Assembly (NCBI GenBank): GCA_963819115.1
Contig: CAWFUR010000011.1
Coordinates: forward strand, 310,001-374,000
Source: JACVRW01 sp963819115
GTDB lineage: Bacteria; Actinomycetota; Thermoleophilia; Solirubrobacterales; Thermoleophilaceae
Direction: 5' to 3'
DNA: 64,000 nt
The translations under genes were made by a program, and so were the position numbers. Positions 8,232 through 15,995 of this stretch are shown in pieces (within the stretch, counting starts at the first letter, position 1; every line of letters begins with the position of its first letter). The notes below the pieces were generated by a model. That model ran no database searches and was not told the origin of the DNA. It saw nothing but the letters and a program-made list of their open reading frames with translations.

Positions 8232-8842
8232 TCAGCCTTCCGGGAGGAGTCGCGTCAGGATGGAGCCCTCGAACTCCGAGGGCACCGCGTCCATGAGGAT
8301 CGCGTCCCAGCGACGCCCGAGGGCGCTCACCGCGTCCCGGCGGCGGCCGATCTCCCGGAAGCCGGCGCGCTCGAGGCCCGGCGGGCCCCAGCGTTGAAGT
8401 CGTAGGTCTCGAGCAGCACGTTGCGGAGGTTCAGCATGTGGAACGCCCAGTCCAGGGCCAGCCGCGTGGCGTCGGTGCCGATCCCCGACCCGCGGCGGCG
8501 GCCGAGGAAGATCCCGAACTCGCATCGACCGAAGGCGTGGTCGATCGCCTCGAGCGAGCACACCCCCACCGGCTCGCCGTCCTCGGTGTCGTGCACGGCA
8601 AAGCCGACCGCCTCGGGGAGTCGCTCGGCACCCGCCTCGCTCATCTGCTGGACCCAGCGCTCCTCCGCCGGCGGGTCCACCAGGCCGCGGAAAGCCAGCC
8701 CGCGGCGAACCTCCGGATCGTTCATCCAGAGGGAGAGCAGCGGGGCGTGCCCGGCGTCGAGCACACCGAGCGCCGCGCGGCCACCGGCCAGCAGGAAGCG
8801 TCCGTCCCGGACCCCGATTCCGCCACGCCCGCATCCTGCCAC
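8232..8842 (-). pseudogene. GNAT-family N-acetyltransferase (RimJ/RimL-like), frameshifted
   Basis: Two overlapping minus-strand frames together make one GNAT protein of about 200 residues. The first, from GTG 8842, runs through ...NLRNVLLETYDFNAGARRA; the second supplies ERAGFREIGRRRDAV...FEGSILTRLLPEG to the stop at 8232. The break is in the family motif RAYERAGF: the Tyr codon TAC appears as TC, so one base is missing between 8373 and 8374 (plus strand). Everything else is well kept, which suggests a very recent mutation or a sequencing/assembly error. It would acetylate an amino group using acetyl-CoA; the substrate is unknown. It is divergent from cysS. Confidence 0.8.
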
Positions 8843-8868
8843 GGGCGGACCTCGTCGCGCCGCCCGCG

Positions 8869-8874
8869 TAGCCT
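8869..8874 (+). promoter_or_regulatory. Putative -10 element (TAGCCT) for cysS
   Basis: TAGCCT ends 10 nt before the cysS ATG at 8885. There is no Shine-Dalgarno sequence, and the pattern matches other start sites in the window. Confidence 0.35.
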
Positions 8875-8884
8875 TCCCCGCGGC

Positions 8885-10246
8885 ATGCGCCGGATACGCC
8901 TACAGGACACGCTCACCGGGGAGGTCCGGGAGCTCGAGCCGCGCGACCCGCCGCGCGTGGGGATCTACGCCTGCGGGCCGACGGTCTACGCGCGCGTCCA
9001 CGTGGGGAACGCGCGGCCGTTCGTCGTCTTCGGCCTGCTCAGCCGGTTCCTGCGCCACGAGGGCTACGACGTGACCCTGGTCGAGAACGTCACGGACGTG
9101 AACGACAGGATCTACGACGCGGCTCGCGCCCAGGGAGTGTCCAGCGAGGAGCTGGCCCGGGCCATGACCGACTCCTACGTGGAGGACACCGACCGGCTCG
9201 GTCTCGGGCGGCCCGACCACGAGCCCCGGGCCAGCGAGAAGATCGCGGCGATCGTGTCGCTCATCGAGGACCTGGTGGCCTCCGGGCACGCCTACGAGGC
9301 GGGCGGCGACGTGTACTTCAGCGTCGGGAGCTTCGACGGCTACGGAAAGCTCTCCAACCGTCCGCTCGACGAGATGAAGCAGGGGGAGGGAGACGACCTC
9401 GGGCGCCTGAAGCGGGCGCCGCAGGACTTCGCTCTGTGGAAGGCCACCAAGGAGGGCGAGGACACGAGCTGGGAGTCGCCCTGGGGCCGCGGGCGCCCGG
9501 GCTGGCACATCGAGTGCTCCGCCATGGCCGAGGACCTCCTCGGCGCGGACTTCGAGGTGCACGGCGGTGGCTCTGACCTGGTGTTCCCCCATCACGAGAA
9601 CGAGATCGCCCAGACAGAGGCGGCGCGCGGGCTGCCCCTGGCCAGGGTCTGGATGCACAACGGCATGGTCGAGACGGGCACCGAGAAGATGGCCAAGTCG
9701 GTCGGGAACATCTTCCTGCTGCACTCGGCGCTCGACGAATTCGGGCCGGAGGCGCTTCTGATGTGGCTGGTGGGCGCGCACTACCGGAAGCCGATCGCCT
9801 TCTCGGAGGACGCACTGCGCCAGGCCGGCGCGGGGGTCCGCAGCGTGCGGGAGCTGGCCCGGCGGCTGGATGCGGATGCTGCGCCGCCCGATGACCTCGA
9901 TCCGGTCGTGGAGCGCTTCTTCGACGCGCTCGCGGACGACTTCAACACGCCGGAGGCCCGGGCGGCGCTCTACGAGTGGATGGGCGAGGCCAACCGCCGC
10001 CTGGATGCCGGTGAGCGCCTGGGCCCCGGCCGCCTCGGGGAGATGCTGGAGGCCTTCGGGCTCGAGCGCCTCCTGGAGGCGGAGGACGAGGCGCCCGAGG
10101 AGATCCGCGAGCTGGCCGCGCGACGCGAGCAGGCCCGCGGAGACCGCGACTTCGCCGCCGCAGACCGGCTCCGGGACGAGCTGGCGGAGCGTGGCTGGGA
10201 GATCAGGGACACCCCCGACGGCGCCCGTCTCGTGCGGGCCGGCTGA
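8885..10246 (+). CDS. cysS: Cysteinyl-tRNA synthetase
   Basis: CysRS charges tRNA-Cys. The 453-residue class I synthetase has the HIGH-equivalent HVGN (39-42) right after the zinc-ligand Cys30 in ACGPTVY, the later zinc ligands in WHIECSAM and FPHHENE, and the KMSKS loop as EKMAKSVGN near residue 270. The C-terminal DALR-like domain ends at ARLVRAG. Length is normal. The ATG at 8885 gives the usual start, although the frame is open far upstream. rlmB follows after 16 nt, the same order as in many Actinobacteria and Firmicutes. Confidence 0.97.
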   Translation: MRRIRLQDTLTGEVRELEPRDPPRVGIYACGPTVYARVHVGNARPFVVFGLLSRFLRHEGYDVTLVENVTDVNDRIYDAARAQGVSSEELARAMTDSYVEDTDRLGLGRPDHEPRASEKIAAIVSLIEDLVASGHAYEAGGDVYFSVGSFDGYGKLSNRPLDEMKQGEGDDLGRLKRAPQDFALWKATKEGEDTSWESPWGRGRPGWHIECSAMAEDLLGADFEVHGGGSDLVFPHHENEIAQTEAARGLPLARVWMHNGMVETGTEKMAKSVGNIFLLHSALDEFGPEALLMWLVGAHYRKPIAFSEDALRQAGAGVRSVRELARRLDADAAPPDDLDPVVERFFDALADDFNTPEARAALYEWMGEANRRLDAGERLGPGRLGEMLEAFGLERLLEAEDEAPEEIRELAARREQARGDRDFAAADRLRDELAERGWEIRDTPDGARLVRAG

Positions 10247-10262
10247 GCGGGTCCACGACCCG

Positions 10263-10967
10263 ATGATCGTGTACGGCCGCAATCCCGTGCGCGAGGCACT
10301 CAGGGGACGGCGCTCGGTGAGCCGGGTCTGGGCCACTGAAAGTGCGGCCGGGGAGCCCTGGCTGCGGGACGCGGAGCCGGTCCTGGCCTCCGCCGGGGAG
10401 ATCGAGCGGCTGTGCGGCTCTCCCGAGCACCAGGGCATCTGCGCCGATGCCGGCGACTACCCCTACGCCGACGCCGGCTCCCTCCTCGACGCGGAGGACG
10501 CGCTCGTGATCTGCCTGGACCAGGTCCAGGACACGCACAACCTCGGCGCCGTGGCCCGAGTGGCCGAGGCCGCGGGCGCGTCGGGGCTCGTGGTGCCGGA
10601 GCGGCGCGCGGCGTCCGTGACCCCGGCGGCGGCCAAGGCCTCGGCGGGGGCGGTGGAGCACCTGCCCATCGCGCGGGTGCGCAATCTGGCGGACTGGCTC
10701 GCCACGGCAAAGCAGGCGGGCGCCTGGGTCTACGGGGCCGACGCGGCCGGTGAGGTGCCCTACGACGAGCCCGACTACACGGGGCGCGTGGTGCTGGTGC
10801 TGGGCTCCGAGGGGAGCGGCCTGCGCACGCGGGTGGCCGCCGCCTGCGACCAGGTGGTCTCACTGCCGGTGCGGGGGCGGGTCGGGTCGCTCAACGTGGC
10901 CACAGCGGCAGCGGCGCTGGTGTACGGCATCTTGCACCTGCGTCGTCCCCTTGACAGGGCTCCATAA
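10263..10967 (+). CDS. rlmB: 23S rRNA (guanosine-2'-O-)-methyltransferase RlmB / TrmH family
   Basis: A SpoU-class (SPOUT) methyltransferase of 234 residues that 2'-O-methylates guanosine in 23S rRNA (G2251 in E. coli) with SAM. The N-terminal substrate-binding part begins MIVYGRNPVREAL. The C-terminal trefoil-knot domain has motif 1 LDQVQDTHNLGAVARVAEA, motif 2 VLVLGSEGSGL and motif 3 SLNVATAAAALVYGI. It directly follows cysS. The promoter of the next sigma-factor gene overlaps its 3' end. Confidence 0.93.
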   Translation: MIVYGRNPVREALRGRRSVSRVWATESAAGEPWLRDAEPVLASAGEIERLCGSPEHQGICADAGDYPYADAGSLLDAEDALVICLDQVQDTHNLGAVARVAEAAGASGLVVPERRAASVTPAAAKASAGAVEHLPIARVRNLADWLATAKQAGAWVYGADAAGEVPYDEPDYTGRVVLVLGSEGSGLRTRVAAACDQVVSLPVRGRVGSLNVATAAAALVYGILHLRRPLDRAP

Positions 10968-10979
10968 CTTCCATATCTT
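10951..10979 (+). promoter_or_regulatory. Sigma-70-type promoter (TTGACA - 17 nt - TATCTT)
   Basis: A perfect -35 TTGACA (10951-10956), a 17-nt spacer and -10 TATCTT (10974-10979) lie across the 3' end of rlmB, upstream of the sigma-factor gene at 11095. It is the clearest housekeeping promoter in the window and implies a leader of about 110 nt. Confidence 0.7.
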
Positions 10980-11094
10980 CCCCGCGGATCAGGCTGAAGT
11001 CGAGCTTTAGGGCGAGGCTCTCAGAACAACCTGGCGCCAGGGGAGGTAGCGCGCCACCGAGCTTTCAAGGGCTTTTTGCCCGAGAGGAGCATGG

Positions 11095-11781
11095 ATGGCC
11101 ACTTCCGCATCGGCTACCACTGTCGCAACCCGGCGTCCAGCCGGGACCAGATCTAACCCTGAAGGTGAGCTTGATGATCACTACCTGATCGCACTCGCCA
11201 AGCAGGGAAAGAAGGACGCCTACGACCGCATCGTGAAGCGCTATCACGGCTTCGTGCGCCTCAAGGCGTCCTCGTATTTCCTGATCGGCGGGGACTCCGA
11301 CGATCTGATCCAGGAAGGGCTCGTTGGGCTCTACAAAGCGGTTCGCGACTACCGAACCGACCGCGAGTCGAGCTTCCGCAACTTCGCCGAGCTCTGCATA
11401 ACGCGTCAGATCATCACCGCGGTGAAGACCTCCACGCGCAACAAGCACACGCCGCTGAACGAGTACGTGTCCTTCTCGCAGACCCCCGCGGCCGGCGGCG
11501 GTGACGGCGATCCGACGCTCGACGAGCTGCTTCCCGGGCCGACGGCACACGATCCGGCCAACCAGGTGATCTCCAGCGAGGAGCTGCACAGCCTCGTGAA
11601 CTGCCTTTCGAGCGTGCTCTCAGAGCTCGAGAGCTCCGTCCTGTCGCTGTATCTCGACGGCTACAGCTATGAGACGATCGCCGAGCGGCTGGCCTGCGAC
11701 ACGAAGACCGTGGACAACGCGCTCCAGCGCGTCAAGCGCAAGGTGGGCGCGCATCTGGCCACCCGCGAGGTGCTGAACTAG
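11095..11781 (+). CDS. SigH-like RNA polymerase sigma factor (sigma-70 family)
   Basis: A 228-residue sigma factor with region 2 (DAYDRIVKRYHGFVRLKA, then SDDLIQEGLVGLYKAVRD) and region 4 (LSELESSVLSLYLDGYSY followed by the helix-turn-helix ETIAERLACDTKTVDNAL). It resembles the Bacillus SigH/Spo0H type rather than ECF factors. In actinobacteria of this kind the gene commonly follows cysS-rlmB. GGAG at 11086-11089 lies 5 nt before the ATG at 11095, which favours this start over the ATG at 11091. A TTGACA/TATCTT promoter drives it, and two hairpins follow it. Confidence 0.9.
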   Translation: MATSASATTVATRRPAGTRSNPEGELDDHYLIALAKQGKKDAYDRIVKRYHGFVRLKASSYFLIGGDSDDLIQEGLVGLYKAVRDYRTDRESSFRNFAELCITRQIITAVKTSTRNKHTPLNEYVSFSQTPAAGGGDGDPTLDELLPGPTAHDPANQVISSEELHSLVNCLSSVLSELESSVLSLYLDGYSYETIAERLACDTKTVDNALQRVKRKVGAHLATREVLN

Positions 11782-11812
11782 GGCTTCGCCGAAGCCTCCC
11801 CGCGCGGGGAGG
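11782..11812 (+). terminator. Paired hairpins behind the sigma-factor gene
   Basis: Starting right behind the stop codon is GGCTTC-GCC-GAAGCC (11782-11796), then CCTCCCC-GCGC-GGGGAGG (11795-11812). The two stems share two bases and so cannot both form completely. No T-run follows, as is common for GC-rich terminators. Confidence 0.5.
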
Positions 11813-11890
11813 AGGGTCGCATCTGGACGGATGTTCGACTCCCCCGCGCCGGGCTCAGACGGGTCGCGATAGGGCGTCGATGGACGCTGT

Positions 11891-12664
11891 ATGCGTATCC
11901 GCCCCCCTCTCGTCCTTTGCCTCGCAGCGCTTTTCGCGATCTGCGGCTACCGTGCCCAGGCGCAGCTTGCCGAGGCGTCCGCCAGCGTGCCGAGCCCATC
12001 CCCGGTGGCGGCCCAGGAGCCGGTCAATCCCGCTCCCGCCCCCGCGCCGAAGCCCGCGCGCCCCGCGGGACACGAGCTGCTGAAGGTGAGCGCTCAGGTG
12101 GCGCTCCGCCAGCGGCCCGGCGGCGACGCGGTGGCCGTGGTCGGCCCCACCACCGAGTTTGGATCCCCCCGCGTGCTCAGCGTGGCCGCCAGCCGCGGTC
12201 GCTGGCTCGGCGTGGTCACCGACGAGCAGCCGAACGGCAAGCTGGCCTGGGTGGACCGCAAGAGCGCCGGCCTTCACACCAGCCGCACCACGGTCTCCCT
12301 TCACGCCGATCTCTCCGAGCGCACGCTGGTGCTTCAGCGCGGTGGCAAGACCCTCAGGCGCGTGAAGGTCGCCGTGGGCAACTCGAGCTCACCCACACCT
12401 CCGGGCCGCTACGCGGTCACGGACAAGATGCCGGGCAACCGGTACGGCGCCTACTACGGCTGCTGCATCCTCGCCCTCAGCGGCCACCAGGTGAACCCGC
12501 CGCCCGGATGGACCGGCGGCAACCGCCTGGCCATCCACGGCACGGACAACCCGGCGACCATCGGCACGCCCGCCTCGGCCGGCTGCCTGCGGGCCGCGGA
12601 CGCCGATCTGCAGGCTCTGATGAGCGCGGTGCCGCTCGGCACCCCTGTGTTCGTCAGCTCCTGA
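11891..12664 (+). CDS. L,D-transpeptidase (YkuD domain), secreted
   Basis: The 257-residue protein begins with a signal peptide (PPLVLCLAALFAICGY, cleavage near AQA) and a Pro/Ala-rich linker (32-58). An SH3-like segment follows, and residues 130-257 form a YkuD domain with the catalytic set H216, S229, G231, C232 and R234 in HGTDNPATIGTPASAGCLR. L,D-transpeptidases make 3-3 cross-links in peptidoglycan outside the membrane and are carbapenem targets. The ATG at 11891 starts the signal peptide directly. It is monocistronic as far as can be seen. Confidence 0.92.
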   Translation: MRIRPPLVLCLAALFAICGYRAQAQLAEASASVPSPSPVAAQEPVNPAPAPAPKPARPAGHELLKVSAQVALRQRPGGDAVAVVGPTTEFGSPRVLSVAASRGRWLGVVTDEQPNGKLAWVDRKSAGLHTSRTTVSLHADLSERTLVLQRGGKTLRRVKVAVGNSSSPTPPGRYAVTDKMPGNRYGAYYGCCILALSGHQVNPPPGWTGGNRLAIHGTDNPATIGTPASAGCLRAADADLQALMSAVPLGTPVFVSS

Positions 12665-12693
12665 GCCGTCCGTCGCCTTAGATCGGTCTGGCG

Positions 12694-12720
12694 GTTTCCC
12701 GCCCGGTTCAACGGGGGTAC
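12694..12720 (+). promoter_or_regulatory. SigB/SigF-type promoter candidate (GTTTCC - 15 nt - GGGTAC)
   Basis: GTTTCC (12694-12699) and GGGTAC (12715-12720), 15 nt apart, match the GTTT...GGGTA pattern of group 3 stress sigma factors. The pair lies 31 nt before the ATG of the small membrane-protein gene. No such sigma factor is encoded in this window. Confidence 0.5.
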
Positions 12721-12751
12721 AGGGGGGCGACCCCTACGGGAGGAGAAAGAA

Positions 12752-12925
12752 ATGATCGGAGTTCTAATAGCCGTGCTGGTTGCGGCCCTGGCGTACATCA
12801 TCCTGGTCGCCCTCACCGGTTCGACCATCGTGGCCATCGTGGCCGCCATCCTCGTGCTGCTCGCCGGAATCCCCTCGGGCGGATTCGGCTTCGGGAGCCG
12901 CTTCGGCGGTCGCGGCGCCGTCTGA
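12752..12925 (+). CDS. Small hydrophobic membrane protein (57 residues)
   Basis: A short gene with a good AGGAG (12740-12744) ahead of ATG 12752. The product is nearly all hydrophobic: one long or two short transmembrane helices (IGVLIAVLVAALAYIILVAL, then STIVAIVAAILVLLAG), ending in a glycine-rich tail GGFGFGSRFGGRG. No family is recognised. A SigB/SigF-like promoter upstream and a 12-bp terminator stem downstream frame it as a separate transcription unit. I infer a role in envelope stress; nothing in the sequence proves it. Confidence 0.75.
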   Translation: MIGVLIAVLVAALAYIILVALTGSTIVAIVAAILVLLAGIPSGGFGFGSRFGGRGAV

Positions 12926-12936
12926 CCCCAGGCTCC

Positions 12937-12965
12937 GGCCGGCCCCGGTGGATCCGGGGCCGGCC
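12937..12965 (+). terminator. Strong hairpin terminator behind the small membrane-protein gene
   Basis: GGCCGGCCCCGG, loop TGGAT, CCGGGGCCGGCC: a perfect 12-bp stem 12 nt after the stop codon at 12925. It may also end transcription towards the minus-strand tRNA side. Confidence 0.7.
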
Positions 12966-13053
12966 CTGAGCGGCGGCGCGCCTGGCTCAGACAGCCCCCA
13001 CCGCTGCGAGGGCCTCGGCCCGGCAGCGATCGCCGAGTATCCCCGAGCGCACA

Positions 13054-13125
13054 AGCCGGAGGCGGGATTCGAACCCGCGCCACCCGGTTTACAAAACCGG
13101 TGCTCTACCCCTGAGCTACTCCGGC
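13054..13125 (-). tRNA. tRNA-Thr (anticodon TGT)
   Basis: On the minus strand the cloverleaf closes fully: acceptor GCCGGAG/CTCCGGC, D-arm GCTC-AGGGGTA-GAGC, anticodon stem CCGGT/ACCGG with loop TTTGTAA (anticodon TGT, reads ACA), and T-arm GCGGG-TTCGAAT-CCCGC. CCA is not encoded. Confidence 0.93.
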
Positions 13126-13162
13126 GCTCGGGCCGAGCGTAGCCCGGCCGGCCTTCGAACGC

Positions 13163-13705
13163 TCAGCGAGCTTCGGCGCTGGCTGCGCCGGCGGCGGCGT
13201 GCTCGATGTTGCCGTGGCCGTTCGAGGCCACCGGCACGTCCTCGAGGGGCTCGAACTCGCCCTGGGCGTTGAGGCGCCGCTCGAGCTCCCCGAGCACCAC
13301 ACCGAACAGGAGATGGCGCCAGGTGGCCTGAGCGAAGGCGCGCCGGTTGCGCCACAGCGGCTCCAGCTCGCCTCGGGCGGGGTGATAGCGGTCAACCAGC
13401 GTTGCCAGCGGCCAGAACGCGACGTGCTCCGAGAGCCCGGCCAGGACGCCCACGCCCGTCGGTGGGCCCGGTGCGAATGGGCGCACGAGTGAGTACAGGG
13501 CGCCGAACACGGCCCCGTTGGCCACGTGGATCGCGGTGCCCGCGGCCGGCCACGCCGGCCCACGCGTGGCGAGCTTCCCGAGCAGCTCCACGTCGTCGTA
13601 GTTCGAGCCGAAGACCCTCTTGTCCAGCGGCTGCTGGGCGGCCCAGATGGCGGCAGCGGCCGCTCCCGCGGCTGCTCCGTTCAAAGTCCGCCTGAACTCG
13701 ATCAC
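13163..13705 (-). CDS. Hypothetical membrane-associated protein
   Basis: A 180-residue protein I do not recognise. It starts MIEFRRTLNGAAAG, followed by an alanine-rich hydrophobic stretch, and has further hydrophobic segments around residues 55-75 (AIHVANGAVFGALYSLVRPF) and 85-105 (GVGVLAGLSEHVAFWPLATL). The C-terminus is polar. The layout resembles small uncharacterised actinobacterial membrane proteins annotated DUF. A TACGCT hexamer ends 6 nt before the GTG start at 13705, fitting a leaderless start. It is divergent from the PlsC-GpsA gene, 43 nt away. Confidence 0.7.
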   Translation of the reverse strand: MIEFRRTLNGAAAGAAAAAIWAAQQPLDKRVFGSNYDDVELLGKLATRGPAWPAAGTAIHVANGAVFGALYSLVRPFAPGPPTGVGVLAGLSEHVAFWPLATLVDRYHPARGELEPLWRNRRAFAQATWRHLLFGVVLGELERRLNAQGEFEPLEDVPVASNGHGNIEHAAAGAASAEAR

Positions 13706-13711
13706 ACCGGC

Positions 13712-13717
13712 AGCGTA
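13712..13717 (-). promoter_or_regulatory. Putative -10 element (TACGCT), leaderless start at 13705
   Basis: TACGCT on the minus strand ends 6 nt before the GTG start. No Shine-Dalgarno sequence is seen. Confidence 0.35.
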
Positions 13718-13748
13718 ACGGCAGAGGGGGCGGCGGGTAGCTCAAGCG

Positions 13749-15425
13749 ATGGCGCTCGTGCGCAAATTGTGGGCTCCGCGCCCGCTGGAGCTCTACCACG
13801 CGCGCACTCGCACGCGGGGAGTGAACTCACCCTTGTACTGGTTCATTCGCGCCTTCGCCCAGCCGGCGATGATGATCTATTTCCGGCTTGCGCGAAACGG
13901 GCACCGCCACGTGCCCTCCGGCGGAGTGATCCTCGCCTCCAACCACCGCAGCTTCCTCGACCCCTTCGTGCTCGGATGCTGTGTTCCCCGGCCGATCTAC
14001 TTCGTGGCCAAGCAGGAGCTGTTCAAGAACCCCCTGGCCGGGTGGATCCTCAACTGCCTCGGCGCCTTCCCGCTCAGGCGCGGCGCCTCGGACGAGGAGT
14101 CGGTGAAGACCTCGCTGATGCTCTTGGAGCGGGGCCGGGTCGTGGTGATCTTCCCGGAAGGGACCCGGGTCACGCGCGGATCGCTCAAGCCCCCGCGCCG
14201 GGGCGTGGGCCGCCTGGCCCTGGAGAGCGGCGCGCCGGTGGTGCCGGTGGCGGTCAGCGGCAGCGAGCGCGCACGTCGCGGCTGGCGGATCCGCCCGGTC
14301 AAGGTGCACCTCCGCTTCGGCGCCCCGCTCACCTTCCCGCGCGTGGACCAGCCCTCGCCCTTCCTGGCCGGCGAGGTGACCGAGCGCATCTGGCCCTGCG
14401 TGTCGCTCCAGTGGGAGTGGCTCGGCGGCCTTCCGCCGCTGCGCACCGCCGTGGTGGTGGGCGCGGGATCGATGGGCACCGCGGCCGCCACGGTGCTCGC
14501 CCGGGCGGGGCTCGAGGTGAACCTCACGTGTCGCACGCGCGACCAGGCGGCGCGCATCTCCGCCGGGCGCGAGAACTCCGACCACCTGCCCGGCGTCGAG
14601 CTGGACCGCCGCATCGAGGTGAGCGCACTGCGCGACGTGGAGCTGGCCGGGGTGGACCTGGTGGTGCTGGCCGTGCCCTGCCGTGCCCTGCCCGCCGCGG
14701 TGGGGGACATCGGCGCTCACATGGGAGAGCGCAGCGCGGTGCTCGTGGTGTCCAAGGGCCTGGTGCCGCCGCTCGGCACCACGCCGTCGGCCTTCGTGGC
14801 CGAGCGGGTGCGCGCGCGGGCGGTGGCCTCTCTGGCCGGTCCCGCTCACGCTCGCGAGGCGGTCGAGCCGGGTGCCTCGGTCGTCCTGGCCACCGGCGAC
14901 ACGGAGCTCCGGCGCCAGCTGGGCGAGGTGCTCCAGGCCGGCGGGCTAACAGTGGACACGACGGACGACGTGACCGGCGCCGAGCTGGCCGCGTGCGCCA
15001 GGAACGCCGCCGCCCTCGGGTCCGCGGCGGCCGCGGCGCGGGGGGAGATCCTGGCCGGTGACGCCGCGGGACGCATCTTCTCCGAGGTCCACGCGCTGGC
15101 CGTGGCCAGCGGCGGCCGGAGCGAGACCTTCGCCGGGCTCGCCGGAGCCGGGGATCTGTTTGCCAGCGCCATCGCCCCCGAGAGCCGCGACCCGGGCGAG
15201 ATGGTGGGGGCGAGCATGGCTCCACGCGCCGTGGAGCAGATGCTCGAGCGGACCGCCGAGTCCCTGGCCACGGTGCCGCTGCTGGGCCTCGCGTTCGAGC
15301 GTGAGGGGATCGAGGCGCCCGTGACCACCGGCCTCGGCCGGGTGCTGGAGGGCGAGGCCTCGCCCGAGCAGTGGCTCGACACCATGAGGTCGACGCCGGG
15401 CGGAAGGGACAGGCGGGCCGCCTGA
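13749..15425 (+). CDS. Fused 1-acylglycerol-3-phosphate acyltransferase (PlsC) / glycerol-3-phosphate dehydrogenase (GpsA)-like protein
   Basis: Two phospholipid-synthesis domains lie in one 558-residue chain. Residues ~30-225 are PlsC: NHRSFLDP gives the HX4D pair (H66, D71) and FPEGTR (135-140) binds the phosphate. Residues ~232-540 are GpsA-like: GAGSMG (238-243) is the NAD(P) fold and K336 in SKGL matches the first catalytic Lys. The second catalytic Lys, normally in the ALKN motif, is Arg418 (CARN), and the following NARAALITRG-type segment is replaced. The dehydrogenase half may therefore have changed activity. As a set, GpsA would make glycerol 3-phosphate and PlsC would acylate lysophosphatidate. 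No break in the frame is seen. Confidence 0.88.
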   Translation: MALVRKLWAPRPLELYHARTRTRGVNSPLYWFIRAFAQPAMMIYFRLARNGHRHVPSGGVILASNHRSFLDPFVLGCCVPRPIYFVAKQELFKNPLAGWILNCLGAFPLRRGASDEESVKTSLMLLERGRVVVIFPEGTRVTRGSLKPPRRGVGRLALESGAPVVPVAVSGSERARRGWRIRPVKVHLRFGAPLTFPRVDQPSPFLAGEVTERIWPCVSLQWEWLGGLPPLRTAVVVGAGSMGTAAATVLARAGLEVNLTCRTRDQAARISAGRENSDHLPGVELDRRIEVSALRDVELAGVDLVVLAVPCRALPAAVGDIGAHMGERSAVLVVSKGLVPPLGTTPSAFVAERVRARAVASLAGPAHAREAVEPGASVVLATGDTELRRQLGEVLQAGGLTVDTTDDVTGAELAACARNAAALGSAAAAARGEILAGDAAGRIFSEVHALAVASGGRSETFAGLAGAGDLFASAIAPESRDPGEMVGASMAPRAVEQMLERTAESLATVPLLGLAFEREGIEAPVTTGLGRVLEGEASPEQWLDTMRSTPGGRDRRAA

Positions 15426-15444
15426 TCGGCCACGCTCGCCCGAG

Positions 15445-15450
15445 TAGGCT
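15445..15450 (+). promoter_or_regulatory. Putative -10 element (TAGGCT) for ECF sigma gene
   Basis: TAGGCT ends 8 nt before the TTG start at 15459, with no Shine-Dalgarno sequence. Confidence 0.35.
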
Positions 15451-15458
15451 GCGCATGG

Positions 15459-15995
15459 TTGGAAGAGGTTGCGGACAAGCAGCGCCTGGACCGGGATTTC
15501 ACCGATCTCTATCGCGCACACCTGCGCGACGTGTACAGCTACGCCTACTACCGGATCGGCAACCACCACGACGCCGAGGACCTGACGGAGCAGACCTTCC
15601 TTCAGGCGTACCGTCACTTCGCGCGCGCGCAGCGCGAGTCGAACGGCAGGCCGTTGCGGCCGTGGCTGATCCGGATCGCGCACAACCTCGCGGCGAACTA
15701 CTACCGCGACCGCGCGCGGCGGCCGCTGACTCAGCTCGAGGACGCCGCCGTGCTCACGGCACCGCACGACACCGAGACGGTGGTGGAGGGGCGCGAGCAG
15801 GTCAAGGAGGTGCTCGAGGGCGTGTCGAAGCTTCCAGACGACCGGCGCGAGGCGCTGATCATGAGATTCGCCCTGGGCATGGACAACCGCGAGATCGCCA
15901 CCGCGCTGGACCGCTCCGAGGGGGCCACCAAGGTGTTGATCCACCGAGCCATCAAGCAGCTGGAGCAGAGGCTCGGAGAGGACGACGATGACTGA
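15459..15995 (+). CDS. ECF-type RNA polymerase sigma factor
   Basis: The 178-residue protein has ECF region 2 (DLYRAHLRDVYSYAYYRIGN, HDAEDLTEQTFLQAYRHF, RPWLIRIAHNLAANYYRD) and region 4 (LPDDRREALIMRFALGMDN followed by the helix-turn-helix REIATALDRSEGATKVLI). Only regions 2 and 4 are present, as in all ECF factors. TTG at 15459 is the assumed start. The last bases overlap the next gene, which encodes a small protein with one membrane helix and may be its anti-sigma partner. Confidence 0.88.
   Translation: MEEVADKQRLDRDFTDLYRAHLRDVYSYAYYRIGNHHDAEDLTEQTFLQAYRHFARAQRESNGRPLRPWLIRIAHNLAANYYRDRARRPLTQLEDAAVLTAPHDTETVVEGREQVKEVLEGVSKLPDDRREALIMRFALGMDNREIATALDRSEGATKVLIHRAIKQLEQRLGEDDDD

Noticed and set aside
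9318..9815. Several long minus-strand frames across cysS, the thr operon and others
   Set aside because: All mirror the codon bias of the coding strand and give Arg/Pro-rich chains without domains.
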